NCBI GenBank assembly: GCA_937916085.1
Contig: CALGGO010000070.1
Location: 14,480 to 78,479, forward strand
Direction: 5' to 3'
DNA length: 64,000 bases
Source: an uncultured Prevotellaceae bacterium
Lineage (GTDB): Bacteria; Bacteroidota; Bacteroidia; Bacteroidales; Muribaculaceae
In this document: positions 46,501 through 55,490 of the stretch, in pieces
Layout of the letters: every line of letters starts with the position of its first letter
How positions within the stretch are numbered: position 1 is the first letter of the stretch
The notes under the pieces: generated by a model
The model's database searches: none
What the model saw: the letters and a program-made list of their open reading frames with translations, nothing else
What the model was told of the DNA's origin: nothing
Translations under genes and position numbers: made by a program

Positions 46501-49500
46501 TGCTGTACAGGTCAATAAACGTTTTGGCGTGGCGCTCGACTCCAAGTCTCTCGTCAAGACCGGTACACTGCAAAGCATCGAGAACGAAATTCTCAAGCAG
46601 ATGATGGCTGGCGACAAAACGGTTTCAAAGGCAAGCGAGAAAGGCGAAAGCAAGACCACCGTGCCGCTGTCTTACGCACAGACAGGCGTGTATTTCGAGT
46701 GCTTGAAGAATCCCACTTCCACAATCTATAACATCCCATATCTGCTGTCTTATCCCGACGGCACAAATGCGCAGAAACTCGCCGAGGCAGTGAAACGCGT
46801 GGTGGAGAGCCACCCCGAGCTTGGCGTGCATTTCACCACCGAGGGCGACAAGATAATGCAGACAATCGAGGACAGCGTGCCAGTCAATATTCCTGTCACA
46901 CACATGAGCGACAAGGAACTGGCGACCTATAAGAACGAGTTTGTCAAACCCTTCAACCTGCAGAAAGCGCCTCTCTATCGCTTTGAGGTGGTAACCACAC
47001 AAGATGGTGTGCATCTGCTCTTTGACGTGCATCACCTGCTCTTCGATGGTGGCTCTGCCGACTTGTTCATCAAGCAGATAAACTCGGTTCTCGAAGGAAA
47101 CAGCGTTGAAAAGGAAGAATATACCTATCTCGACTTCGTTGCCGACCAGCAAGAGGCCGAGGACAGCGACACTTTCAAGGCGTCGCAGCAGTTCTTCGCC
47201 GAAAAACTTGCCACCTGCGAGGGTGCCAGCGAGATTCCCGGCGACCTGCCTAAGAGCGACGTTCAGGGCTTGATAGGCGAGGCGGTGTGCGCTGTTGACC
47301 ACGAAAAAGCCGCCGCTTATTGCCGTAGTCAGGAGGTAACCGCTGCCCATCTGTTCCTTGCCGCCACATCTTACGTAGTATCACGCTACACCAACAACCG
47401 CGAGGTCTATATCTGCACCGTGAGCAGCGGCCGTTCCAACCTAAAGATTGCCGACACGGTGGGTATGTTTGTCAATACCTTGCCGCTAGGCATCAGCATT
47501 GATGACGTGAGCGTTGGCGACTTCCTGCGCGCCACAAGCGACACCTTCGACAACACCTTGCGCCATGAAGATTACCCTTTCGCGCGCATCGCCGCCGACT
47601 ACGCCTTCCGTCCGGCTATCGCCTACGCCTATCAGGTGGGCGTGTTGTCGCAATATACAGTAAACGGTGAGGCGATTGACCAGGAATTGCTGGAGCTTAA
47701 CGTGCCTAAGTTTAAGATAAACATCAAGATAGAGACACGAGGCATCGTGGTGCAGTATGACAACGCCATCTACTCCGAGCAACTCGCAGTGGCTCTCTCG
47801 CAGAGCATAGCCGCCGTGGTAGAGCGCATGATGCAGCACCCCACCGAGAAGGTGCGGCATCTGTCTATCGTGAGCCAAGAGCAAGAGGCCGAACTCGCCC
47901 GACTGCGAGAGGTGGCGACCGGCGACGCGCCGTTCAGCTTCTTCCACGAGTGCATAGGTCATTTCGCCGCCTCTCAACCTGAGCGCGACGCTCTGGTGGC
48001 TGTTGATGGCAAGTTCTCCTATAAGGAGATGGACGAGGTGACAACTCGCATCGCCGCTGCGCTGCAAGCTCGCGGAGTAGGGGAGCGCGACCGTGTGGCG
48101 TTGCTGTTGCCGCGCACCAGCCGCCTGATTTTGTCGCTCTTCGGCGTACTCAAAACTGGCGCCGCCTACATCCCCTGCGACCCCGAATACCCCGCCGACC
48201 GCGTCAAACTCATCCTTGAGGACAGCGAGGCTCGATATATCATCACCACTGAAGATAAGATGGACAGCGTGCCAGCCGAGAAGGCGATCAACGTTGAGGA
48301 GCTGATTGCTGGTGCAGGTGAATACCGCCAGCCCGACATCACCCCCGATGACCTCGCCTACCTCATCTACACTAGCGGTTCGACCGGCCGTCCCAAGGGC
48401 GTGATGCTGCGTCACGAGGGAATATGCAACTACCTCTATGGCCATCCCGCAAATGTGTTTGCCAACGCTGTAATGACCGATGCCGACCGTGTGCTGAGCG
48501 TGACGACCATCTCGTTTGACGCCGCCCTGCAAGACATCGGTATGGCTTACTACAATGGCAAGACGCTCGTTGTAGCTACCGAGGAGCAGGCCAATAACCC
48601 GCTCGACCTAGCGCAACTCATCACCGAGCAGCGCATCAACATGGTGAGTGGCACGCCTTCGCGCTGGCAGACGTGGCTCACGAGCGACGACTTCGCCAAG
48701 ACCATCGCCAATATCAAGATTGTGCGTGCCGGTGGCGAGAAATTCAGCGACCAGCTGTTGCACCAGATTCGCACCGTTTCCAAAGCACGCATCTTCAACT
48801 GCTACGGTCCCACCGAGATTACTGTGGCTTCTAATAACAAGGAATTGACTCGTGCTTACCTCGTTACTGTTGGTAAGCCGCAGCTCAACGTCAGGGAGTT
48901 CATCGTCGATGCCGACGGCAACGAGCTGCCAGTGGGCGTGGTGGGCGAACTCTATATAGGCGGTCGTGGCGTGGCTAGGGGCTACAACAACCTCGACGAG
49001 ATGACTCGCGAGCGCTTCATCGACTATCACGGCACGCGCATCTACAAATCGGGTGACTACGCCAAGTGGCTGCCCGACGGCGATGTGGTGATTTTGGGCC
49101 GCACCGACCACCAGATTAAGCTGCGCGGACTGCGCATCGAGCTTGGCGAGATAGAGAACGTGATGCTCCGTGTGGAGGGTATCGACAAGGTGGTGATTAT
49201 GATTCGCAAGATTGGCGGCAAAGAACATCTGTGCGCCTACTATACCGCCGACCGAGAGATTGCCCCCGATGCTCTCAAAGCAGAGATTTCGAAGAGCCTA
49301 ACGCAATATATGGTGCCTACCGCCTATCGCCAACTCGACAAGATGCCGATGACCCCCAACGGCAAGACCGACGTGAAGGCGCTACCCGAGCCCGAACTGG
49401 CGATCTCGGTAGCCTATGAGGAGCCGGCGACCGACACCGAGCGCACCTTCTGCCAAATTTTTGCCGACATTCTGCAAATGGACAAGGTGGGAGCCACCGA

Positions 49501-50836
49501 CAATTTCTTTGAGCTTGGCGGCACCTCGCTGGTGGTGACACGTGTCATCATCGAGGCCGACAAGGCAGGGATGCACGTGGCTTACGGCGATGTGTTCGCT
49601 AACCCCACTCCGCGCCAGTTGGCACGCCTCGTCACAGGTGAGACGGTTGATGAGGGTCCCGACGAGGTGAAGGACTTTAATTACTCGTCAATCAACGAGG
49701 TGCTCAGTGGCAACACCCTCGACGCTTTCCGCAGCGGTGAGCGTCAGCCGTTGGGCAATGTGCTGCTCACGGGCGCTACCGGCTACTTGGGCATTCACAT
49801 CCTGCGCGAGTTGATTGACAGCGATGCCAAGAACATCTACTGCCTTGTGCGTGGCAAAGATGCCGAGAAGGCTGAGAGCCGTCTGCGCACGCTGCTTTAC
49901 TACTACTTTGCCAACGCCTTCAAAGACCTCTTTGGCAAGCGCCTCCACATCGTGGTGGGCGACGTGACGAGCGACTTCGACGACAGTCTCGACATCGACA
50001 CCATCTTCAACTGCGCTGCCATCGTCAAGCACTTCAGCGAGGGCACCGAGATTGAGGACGTGAACATTGGCGGCGCGCAACGCTGCGTTGATTTCTGCTT
50101 GAAGAAGGGTGCCAATCTGGTACACATCTCCACTGCAAGTACGCGCGGCCTATGGGCTGGCGAGGCACGTGATGACGTGTTCACCGAGCAGCGCCTATAT
50201 ATGGGTCAGTTCTTGGGCAACAAGTATATCTACTCGAAGTTCATGGCAGAGCGGCTCATCCTCGACGCTGTCGCCCGCCGTGGCCTAAGCGCCAAGATAA
50301 TGCGTGTGGGCAACCTCGCGGCTCGTAGCACCGACGGCGAGTTCCAGGCAAACTTCCAGACTAACTCCTTCATGGGGCGCATCAAGGTTTATAACATGCT
50401 TGGTGAATGCCCGTTCTCGATGCGTAACAAGCGCGTGGAGTTCTCGCCTATCAACGAGGTGGCGCACGCCATCGTGATGCTCGCCACCACGCCTCGTGAG
50501 TGCTGCGTGTTCCATCCCTACAATATTCACACCCAGTTCCTGGGCGATGTGCTCATGGGGCTCAGCACAGTGGGAGAGGGCATTAAGTTTGTTGAGCAGG
50601 AAGACTTCAACAAGGCGATGGAAGCCGCCAAGAGCGACCCAGCCAAGGCGAAACAGATGGCGAGTCTGCTTGCCTACCAGGACATGGCGCACGGCCAGAA
50701 GACCACCGACGTGACCCGCGACAACGACCTCACCACGCAAGTGCTCTACCGCCTGGGCTTCACCTGGTCACCCACTTCGTGGGACTACGTGGAGCGCATG
50801 CTTACCGCCATCGGCGGCCTCGGCTTCTTCGATTAA
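43592..50836 (+). CDS. Nonribosomal peptide synthetase, C-A-T-C-A-T-reductase
   Basis: 2414 residues. C1: HHLIVDG (128-134). A1: LYTSGSTGVPKG (579-590). T1: Ser964 in VGLTSIS, an atypical GG-less motif. C2: HHLLFDG (1147-1153). A2: IYTSGSTGRPKG (1592-1603). T2: Ser1979 in LGGTSLV. Reductase: TGATGYLG (2060-2067) and YIYSK (2212-2216, YxxxK). Active-site motifs are complete. It should join two amino acids and release them reductively as a dipeptide aldehyde, which can cyclise to a dihydropyrazinone or pyrazinone, as known for related gut NRPSs. The first domain is C, so an acyl or peptidyl donor may start the chain. Specificity residues read by hand are about DAMFLTGIF- (A1) and DAQSVACVA- (A2); I cannot assign amino acids. 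No phosphopantetheinyl transferase is in the window. Confidence 0.94.
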   Translation: MKQSAPLSRVQYGLYVECASHQGEPCYNLPYIYVLDGSLDGDRLCQAIVTTFKSHPTLFTRIELNDAGEPIQTIDLANEDFSLSIKEIQDIEQEKRHLIKPFDIYGDRLFHVSLMRDKEHYYLFVDYHHLIVDGTSMRLLLHDIEKAYNNEAIEPETFTMAQIAVEEVEKRQQPAFEDAKRWYAANFDCGDTFTQLMPDRYESQHSEASRLHTLKTDMARVDEFCKANGIFKSNFFTAAYSFLLAKYNNEQESLFTTVYNGRGDKRITRTVGMTVKTLPVYGKFTAETTVLDFLRSLQDQMSGCREHDIYNYSDLMTDLNLQSNSMFAWHGNLFADERWAGKPMKTVRLGNSYLDASFYLKAFIMGGRYQAKAEYNSNEYSEELVAQFLESYEAVVEGFLSQVLLKDIDIATPSQVEVLDSFNQNDVDYDNTQTIVSLFKRQAAATPSSTAVVYSGRSYTYAQVDDMSNRIAAAIAGKGLGKEDVVSVLIPRSEWMAIASLGVLKAGCAYQPLDPSYPTERLNFMMKDASAKLLIADAELRPLVNEYEGEVLLTSDLSSLPVAAAPSVTVDPDQLFIMLYTSGSTGVPKGCQLTHANLVAFCNWYHRYYALKPEHKVAAYASYGFDACMMDMYPALTCGATLHIVPEEIRLDLIALNDYFESNGITHSFMTTQVGYQFATGIDNHSLLHLSTGGEKLASLTPPEGYSFYNGYGPTECTIFTTTYHVDKRLKDIPIGKPLDNMRLYIVDPQGHRLPVGAAGELWVSGPQVSRGYLNRPEKTAEVYITNPFTSDEKYSRVYRTGDIVRYLPSGDIQFVGRRDGQVKIRGFRIELKEVEGIIREFPGIKDATVQAFDEDGGGKFIAAYIVSDETIDIDALNNFILDQKPPYMVPAVTMQIDAIPLNQNQKVNKRALPKPEKKATAAIEESNVPMNVLEQELHEMIAQIVGNTEFGVTTPLGYVGLTSISSIRLAVQVNKRFGVALDSKSLVKTGTLQSIENEILKQMMAGDKTVSKASEKGESKTTVPLSYAQTGVYFECLKNPTSTIYNIPYLLSYPDGTNAQKLAEAVKRVVESHPELGVHFTTEGDKIMQTIEDSVPVNIPVTHMSDKELATYKNEFVKPFNLQKAPLYRFEVVTTQDGVHLLFDVHHLLFDGGSADLFIKQINSVLEGNSVEKEEYTYLDFVADQQEAEDSDTFKASQQFFAEKLATCEGASEIPGDLPKSDVQGLIGEAVCAVDHEKAAAYCRSQEVTAAHLFLAATSYVVSRYTNNREVYICTVSSGRSNLKIADTVGMFVNTLPLGISIDDVSVGDFLRATSDTFDNTLRHEDYPFARIAADYAFRPAIAYAYQVGVLSQYTVNGEAIDQELLELNVPKFKINIKIETRGIVVQYDNAIYSEQLAVALSQSIAAVVERMMQHPTEKVRHLSIVSQEQEAELARLREVATGDAPFSFFHECIGHFAASQPERDALVAVDGKFSYKEMDEVTTRIAAALQARGVGERDRVALLLPRTSRLILSLFGVLKTGAAYIPCDPEYPADRVKLILEDSEARYIITTEDKMDSVPAEKAINVEELIAGAGEYRQPDITPDDLAYLIYTSGSTGRPKGVMLRHEGICNYLYGHPANVFANAVMTDADRVLSVTTISFDAALQDIGMAYYNGKTLVVATEEQANNPLDLAQLITEQRINMVSGTPSRWQTWLTSDDFAKTIANIKIVRAGGEKFSDQLLHQIRTVSKARIFNCYGPTEITVASNNKELTRAYLVTVGKPQLNVREFIVDADGNELPVGVVGELYIGGRGVARGYNNLDEMTRERFIDYHGTRIYKSGDYAKWLPDGDVVILGRTDHQIKLRGLRIELGEIENVMLRVEGIDKVVIMIRKIGGKEHLCAYYTADREIAPDALKAEISKSLTQYMVPTAYRQLDKMPMTPNGKTDVKALPEPELAISVAYEEPATDTERTFCQIFADILQMDKVGATDNFFELGGTSLVVTRVIIEADKAGMHVAYGDVFANPTPRQLARLVTGETVDEGPDEVKDFNYSSINEVLSGNTLDAFRSGERQPLGNVLLTGATGYLGIHILRELIDSDAKNIYCLVRGKDAEKAESRLRTLLYYYFANAFKDLFGKRLHIVVGDVTSDFDDSLDIDTIFNCAAIVKHFSEGTEIEDVNIGGAQRCVDFCLKKGANLVHISTASTRGLWAGEARDDVFTEQRLYMGQFLGNKYIYSKFMAERLILDAVARRGLSAKIMRVGNLAARSTDGEFQANFQTNSFMGRIKVYNMLGECPFSMRNKRVEFSPINEVAHAIVMLATTPRECCVFHPYNIHTQFLGDVLMGLSTVGEGIKFVEQEDFNKAMEAAKSDPAKAKQMASLLAYQDMAHGQKTTDVTRDNDLTTQVLYRLGFTWSPTSWDYVERMLTAIGGLGFFD

Positions 50837-50850
50837 GATTAGAAGTTAAC

Positions 50851-50949
50851 GAGCTAACAAGCTAACAAGGAACAAGCTAACAAGGCAATGGCAGTTGTCG
50901 CAACATAACACTTGTCTCGTTAGCTCGTCTGCATGTCAGCTCGTCAGCT
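50851..50949 (+). repeat. 99-bp direct repeat, right of NRPS
   Basis: Partner of 43444-43542, about 89% identical by eye, starting 15 bp after the NRPS stop and ending 22 bp before the MATE gene. Confidence 0.8.
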
Positions 50950-50970
50950 AAAAACAAAAAACGAACAACG

Positions 50971-52302
50971 ATGAACGAAAAAAGCATACATAAACAATTC
51001 TACGGCTACTTGTGGGCTTATATCCTGGTGGCGCTGTCGGGGTGCCTGGGAAATGTGGTTGACGGCATTATCGTGGGCAACCTTATCAGTGAGGACGGCG
51101 TGAGTGCCATCAACCTGTCGAAGCCCATCAACCAGTTCATCTTCACCCTGCACCTGCTCATCAACGCCGGCGCGGGAATGCTTGTGGCTTACGCCCTGGG
51201 CAAGAAGAACATAGGCGACGCTCGGCGATTCTTCACACGTGCCTTGACGCTCAGCACCGGGTTGGGACTGCTGCTCACCGTCTTTGGCGGACTGCTGTTC
51301 CCCTCGCAGCTGGCGCACTTGCTGTGCAGCAACGAGCACATCTTGCCTCTCGCCGAGGATTATATGCAGGTGTTGCTCATTGGTAACCCGGCGTTCATCA
51401 TCATGTGGGGGCTCTCGACAATGGTGGGCGTGGATGGCAGTCCAAAACTGGTGTCAACGGCGGTGATTATCGACAATGCCGTGAACCTGCTGCTCGACAT
51501 CGTCTTCATCCAAGTCTTTGGATGGGGCATCACCGGTTCGAGTGCCGCAACGGTGGTGGGACACCTCGTGGGCATAGCCATCCTGCTAAGTCACTGGCGT
51601 AACCCCGAGAACAGGCGTCTCATTTTGCAGTTTGGCGGTGGCGGTGTGCTAGCCTCATGGCGGCGCATCGTCTCGCAAGGGGCACCGCTGGCGCTGGCAT
51701 CAATCTGCCTCACGCTGCTGCTGCTAAGTGCCAACACAATAGTGCTATCCACCACAGGACGCACGGGCATCTTCGTCTTCGCCTTGTGCATGAACCTGCT
51801 TCAAGTCTATAACCTCTTCCTCTCGGGTACGTGCCAGACGCTGCAGTCGCTGGGTGCCATCCATGTGGGCAAGGGTGATGCCGACGGTGTGAAAACGGTC
51901 ATCGACAAGGGCTTGCGCTTCATCACTGTGGCGATGGTCGTCACTTGCGTCTTGGTGTGGATTTGGCCGCAAGGCATCGCCGAGCTCTTTGGCTGTAAAG
52001 ACCCCGCCATGCTTGCCGAGAGCAACCACGCTCTGCGCGTCTTCGCCCTGAGCTTCATCCCCTTCTGCTACATTTATGTGCTGATGATTATCTACAAGCT
52101 CTACAGCCACCACCGCATGGCGCTGTTTATCTCTTTTGCCCTGTCGCTCACAGTGATTCCCGTGCTTTGGCTCATGGCGAGATTTTTTCCTGGCGCCATC
52201 TGGTACAGCTACCTTATCGCCTACCTCCTCGAGGCGGCGATCATCTACCTGCTGCACAAGAAAAACCATATCGAGTTTGTAATCGCGCTTCGCGCAGGTT
52301 AG
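50971..52302 (+). CDS. MATE family efflux transporter
   Basis: 443 residues with about 12 membrane helices in two repeats. Family landmarks are GNVVDGIIVGNLISEDGVSA at the start of helix 1 and HLLINAGAGMLVAYALGKKN, with the second-half counterpart GTCQTLQSLGAIHVGKGDAD. MATE carriers expel small molecules by Na+ or H+ exchange. Placed 135 bp after the NRPS on the same strand, it is a good candidate exporter or self-protection pump for the NRPS product (inference). Confidence 0.9.
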   Translation: MNEKSIHKQFYGYLWAYILVALSGCLGNVVDGIIVGNLISEDGVSAINLSKPINQFIFTLHLLINAGAGMLVAYALGKKNIGDARRFFTRALTLSTGLGLLLTVFGGLLFPSQLAHLLCSNEHILPLAEDYMQVLLIGNPAFIIMWGLSTMVGVDGSPKLVSTAVIIDNAVNLLLDIVFIQVFGWGITGSSAATVVGHLVGIAILLSHWRNPENRRLILQFGGGGVLASWRRIVSQGAPLALASICLTLLLLSANTIVLSTTGRTGIFVFALCMNLLQVYNLFLSGTCQTLQSLGAIHVGKGDADGVKTVIDKGLRFITVAMVVTCVLVWIWPQGIAELFGCKDPAMLAESNHALRVFALSFIPFCYIYVLMIIYKLYSHHRMALFISFALSLTVIPVLWLMARFFPGAIWYSYLIAYLLEAAIIYLLHKKNHIEFVIALRAG

Positions 52303-52438
52303 CCGCTCGCTGTCGCGAGCTGGTTAGCCGCGCTTCGCGCTAGTTAGCCGCTCGCTTTGCTCGCTAGTTAGCCGTTTCACTAGTTTCCCGATCTCCGATC
52401 CCCGATCCCCGATCTTCGATAAACGAATAACGAAAATT
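52303..52438. repeat. GCTAGTTAGCCG plus CCGATCCCCGAT array
   Basis: Begins inside the last MATE codons (cgcgcttcgcgcaggttagc) and ends with ccgatccccgatcttcgata. Same two-part structure as 39303-39431. Confidence 0.75.
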
Positions 52439-52447
52439 AAATATACT

Positions 52448-53857
52448 ATGTCAAGAAAAGTCAAATTCTTTGCTTTAGCTTTTATGGCTATGTGCATGAG
52501 TGCGGCCGCAGCGCAGAACACGAGTGCCGCCGGCAACAACGAAATCATCCTGCATGCTTGGGCGTGGTCGTTCAACACAATCAGTGAGCATCTGCAGGAA
52601 ATCAAGGATGCAGGATTCACCATTGTGCAAACCTCACCCATCAATGAGTGCTACGTTGGCGATAACGGCGGGCGGCAGCTCTTCGGCAACGGCAAGTGGT
52701 ACTATCATTACCAGCCCACCGACTGGACCATAGGCAATTACCAGCTGGGAACGCGCGATGAGTTCAAAGCCATGTGCGCCAAGGCTAACGCCCTCGGTGT
52801 GAGAGTGATAGTGGATGTGCTGCCCAACCACACCGTGATTGACCGCACCCACATCAACGCGCGGCTCGACAGCGCCGTGAATGGTCGCGAGAACCTGTTT
52901 CATGCCAACGGACTATGGCCCATCGCCGACTATAGCGACCGCTACCAGTGCACCACTGGCGAGATGGGCAAGCTGCCTGACGTAAACACCGAGAACCCTG
53001 ATTTCCAGTATTACTACCTGCAATATGTGAATGATGTGCTGGCGTGTGGCGCACGGGGCTTCCGCTACGACACGGCGAAGCACATCGGTCTGCCCAACGA
53101 GCCGCGCGACCCCAAGTCGCCTGAAAACGACTTCTGGGATGTGGCGATGGGGCGTAAGGCGGTGAAAGGCTTGCGGCTCTCTGTCCCCCGTGATGAGCTC
53201 TTCATCTACGGCGAGGTGCTGCAAGACAGGAATGTGCCCGAGCAAGGCTACGCCGAGTATATGGATCTCACGGCAAGCAACTACGGCTGGGTGCTGCGCA
53301 ACGTCCTCAACAATCATGATGCTAAAGCTGGCGACCTGCTCAGCTGGCATCACAGCGTGGATCCCGCTCACCTGGTGACGTGGGTGGAGTCGCACGACAC
53401 TTATTGCAATGCCCATGAGTCGGCAGGCATGAGCGATGAGCTTGTAAGGCTGGGATGGGTGTTCCTCACAGCCCGCCAGCAAGGCACCCCTCTGTTCTAC
53501 TCCCGCCCGCATGGAAGCACCCGCGAGAACTATTGGGGCGACAACGAGATTGGCAAAGTGGGTAACGACGAGTTCAAGCACCCTGTGGTGCGCGCTGCTG
53601 GCGAGTTCCGCCACGCCAACGCCGCCCAGCCCGAGAACATCATCATCAGCGACAACGGCAAGCAGATTATCGTTGAGCGAGGCAAGAGGGCGGCAGTGGT
53701 CATCAACCTCGACGAGCAAGCTACAACGGTCGCCATCCCTGTGACAGTAGAGAACGGCAAATATCGTGACGCCGTCACCCGAAATGTGCTGCAAGTGAAG
53801 AAAGGCATCCTCACCGCCACTCTCGCCCCAACGACGGCCTATATATTGAGCAAGTGA
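52448..53857 (+). CDS. Secreted GH13 alpha-amylase
   Basis: 469 residues with signal peptide MSRKVKFFALAFMAMCMSAA. A compact GH13 enzyme lacking extra modules. The barrel has QTSPINECYVGDNGG, DVLPNHT, nucleophile Asp208 in GFRYDTAKH, acid/base Glu256 in FIYGEVLQ, and Asp317 in VESHDTY. A beta-sandwich C domain ends the chain (VVINLDEQATTVAIPVTVEN). It should degrade starch in the periplasm or outside. It differs clearly from the modular amylase at 26104 and is not a recent duplicate. Confidence 0.92.
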   Translation: MSRKVKFFALAFMAMCMSAAAAQNTSAAGNNEIILHAWAWSFNTISEHLQEIKDAGFTIVQTSPINECYVGDNGGRQLFGNGKWYYHYQPTDWTIGNYQLGTRDEFKAMCAKANALGVRVIVDVLPNHTVIDRTHINARLDSAVNGRENLFHANGLWPIADYSDRYQCTTGEMGKLPDVNTENPDFQYYYLQYVNDVLACGARGFRYDTAKHIGLPNEPRDPKSPENDFWDVAMGRKAVKGLRLSVPRDELFIYGEVLQDRNVPEQGYAEYMDLTASNYGWVLRNVLNNHDAKAGDLLSWHHSVDPAHLVTWVESHDTYCNAHESAGMSDELVRLGWVFLTARQQGTPLFYSRPHGSTRENYWGDNEIGKVGNDEFKHPVVRAAGEFRHANAAQPENIIISDNGKQIIVERGKRAAVVINLDEQATTVAIPVTVENGKYRDAVTRNVLQVKKGILTATLAPTTAYILSK

Positions 53858-53881
53858 GAAAAAACCATTTTATCGCGCGCT

Positions 53882-54110
53882 ATGAGAAAAAGTTTGTTCA
53901 CATTATTAATGACATTGTTTGTTCTTGCAAGCAATGCACAGAGTTTTATGCTGGACACAGAAGTGCCCGATACAACAATAGCTGTTATAGGCTATTTTTG
54001 TAAAAATGACAGCATGATATTCAACAAAACCTATTCTAGAATTAAGATAGAAAAGGGTGACACCACTGTTAGCGATGCGTTCACCGAAGAGTTCATGATT
54101 GTTGTAATTG
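53882..54110 (+). pseudogene. 5' fragment of an exported protein gene
   Basis: About 76 residues of a credible exported protein: signal peptide MRKSLFTLLMTLFVLASNAQ, then SFMLDTEVPDTTIAVIGYFC and TTVSDAFTEEFMIVV. After about 54110 the frame continues to 54214 only as the antisense of the FN3 gene, so the natural 3' part is gone. The start is 25 bp after the amylase stop. Confidence 0.7.
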
Positions 54111-55372
54111 CCTGCAAAAGCAACCATGCCATCTACCTGGCTCCAGCCGTTGAATGTGCCCACCAGGTAGAACTCTTCCATACCGGCTACAGGCATTGTC
54201 ATGGTGTAGGTTAGCAGGTCGTAGCCGATGAACTCATCGCCCTCGGCATGTGATGCCAGCACATTGCCTTCAGGGTCGGTAATGGTGAATGAGCACTCAC
54301 TATCATAGCTGCCGGGAACCCAAACGAAGTTGTAGGTCTCGCCGTAGCACAATGGGAATGTGCCTGTTACAGTGGTCGAACCCGATGCCATGGTGATAGT
54401 GCCAACTACCGATCCAGTGCTTTCACTGATAATTTGGATGTAGGCGTTGTTCCAGCTGTCGGCATAGTGGTCGCCCAGGGTGTAAGAAATCTCGCCCTGA
54501 TCCTCTTCGTCGCATAATGGAGTGGCGAATGTGGTTTTCACCCAGTTGCTCACGCCGTCGTCGAATTTTGCTTGAATGCGCGCCTCATAATCGTAGCCGT
54601 TGGCAAGGGCATCGAGAACAAAGGTTGTGGCGCCGGCCACGCCTGCCGATGTCCACTCCTCGTCGCTAGCCTTCTTGTACTCTACGTTCCAAGCTGTCTC
54701 GGTGCTGCCAGCCTCCCAGGTGAGGGTAGCCTCGTTAGGACCGATGTTGCTCACAGCAAGGTTCTTGGGCTTGGGATAAACAGTGCTGCCTGCAGGAGAG
54801 TAGCTAAATGTGGTCTTGGGGATGAAGTTGCGCTGGGTGGCAGTAATGGCTTCCAATGAGTTGTAGTTGTTGCCCTGCACGCTGGCGCCAGTCACGGTCA
54901 TGCCATAGAATGAAGATTGAGAATAGGCGCCTTTGTCGGTTTGATAAACACCGATGAGCAAGTTGCCGCCATTATAGACGAATGGCTCCTGTAGCTCAAG
55001 TGTGAAGTTCTCGCCACTGGCATCGAAGGTGCCTTCATAGACCACCGTCGCATTCTCGGGACCGTAGAAGTCAGAGATTGTGGCTTCATCAACCTCCATC
55101 ATAAACACCTGGAAATTGTCGGACCACGCTTTGCCTGGCTTGTTCTTCAAATACCAGGTAATCTCGTTGATGGCGTTGCCGCTCATCTCTGCTAAATCGG
55201 TGGCGGGAATTACAAACTCGCATTTCAGGAATGCGTCACAATAGTAGCCATAGACGGGAACTTAGGCGTTACCTTCATCGCCGTCATAAACGGTAAGAGA
55301 ACTCTGGGCGATAGCAGGAGTAAATGCTGCCATTACCCACAAAATCAGTGTGAAAAGTAAATTTCGATTCAT
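54111..55372 (-). pseudogene. Broken secreted fibronectin-III / adhesin-like gene
   Basis: From ATG 55372 a signal peptide (MNRNLLFTLILWVMAAFTPA) leads to an in-frame TAA at codon 37 (55264-55262), after which the same frame continues VPVYGYYCDAFLKCEFVIPA and about 380 residues. These include a cleaved-adhesin-like domain (GGNLLIGVYQTDKGAYSQSS), a fibronectin III domain (NIGPNEATLTWEAGSTETAW), and the start of a glycan-binding-like module (FYLVGTFNGWSQVDGMVAFA). At about 54111 homology stops and the frame runs antisense through the neighbouring fragment. Promoter TAtcTTTG at 55448-55441 (minus). Both ends are damaged. Confidence 0.78.
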
Positions 55373-55440
55373 AAGAAAAATAGTTTGGTTAATGATATAA
55401 TAAAAAACTCATTTGTTGTCAAAAGGTTGTTATTAACCAT

Positions 55441-55448
55441 CAAAGATA
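55441..55448 (-). promoter_or_regulatory. -7 element of the broken FN3 gene
   Basis: TAtcTTTG on the minus strand, 70 nt before ATG 55372. Confidence 0.5.
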
Positions 55449-55464
55449 GTAGTATAAAATCTAC

Positions 55465-55490
55465 CCACCAAATTTTGGTGGTTTTTTTTT
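55465..55490 (+). terminator. Hairpin with T-run
   Basis: CCACCA/TGGTGG with an AATTT loop, followed by nine T. It has no plus-strand gene upstream except the disrupted fragment, so it may be a leftover. The remaining 270 bp to 55765 are AT-rich and hold no gene. Confidence 0.6.

Noticed and set aside
43592..50836. Amino-acid assignment from hand-read specificity residues
   Set aside because: The read codes do not match a known entry well enough; reported only as tentative.
53906..54110. C-terminal 68 residues of the FN3 frame read as protein
   Set aside because: They are the antisense of the adjacent gene fragment with its own signal peptide.
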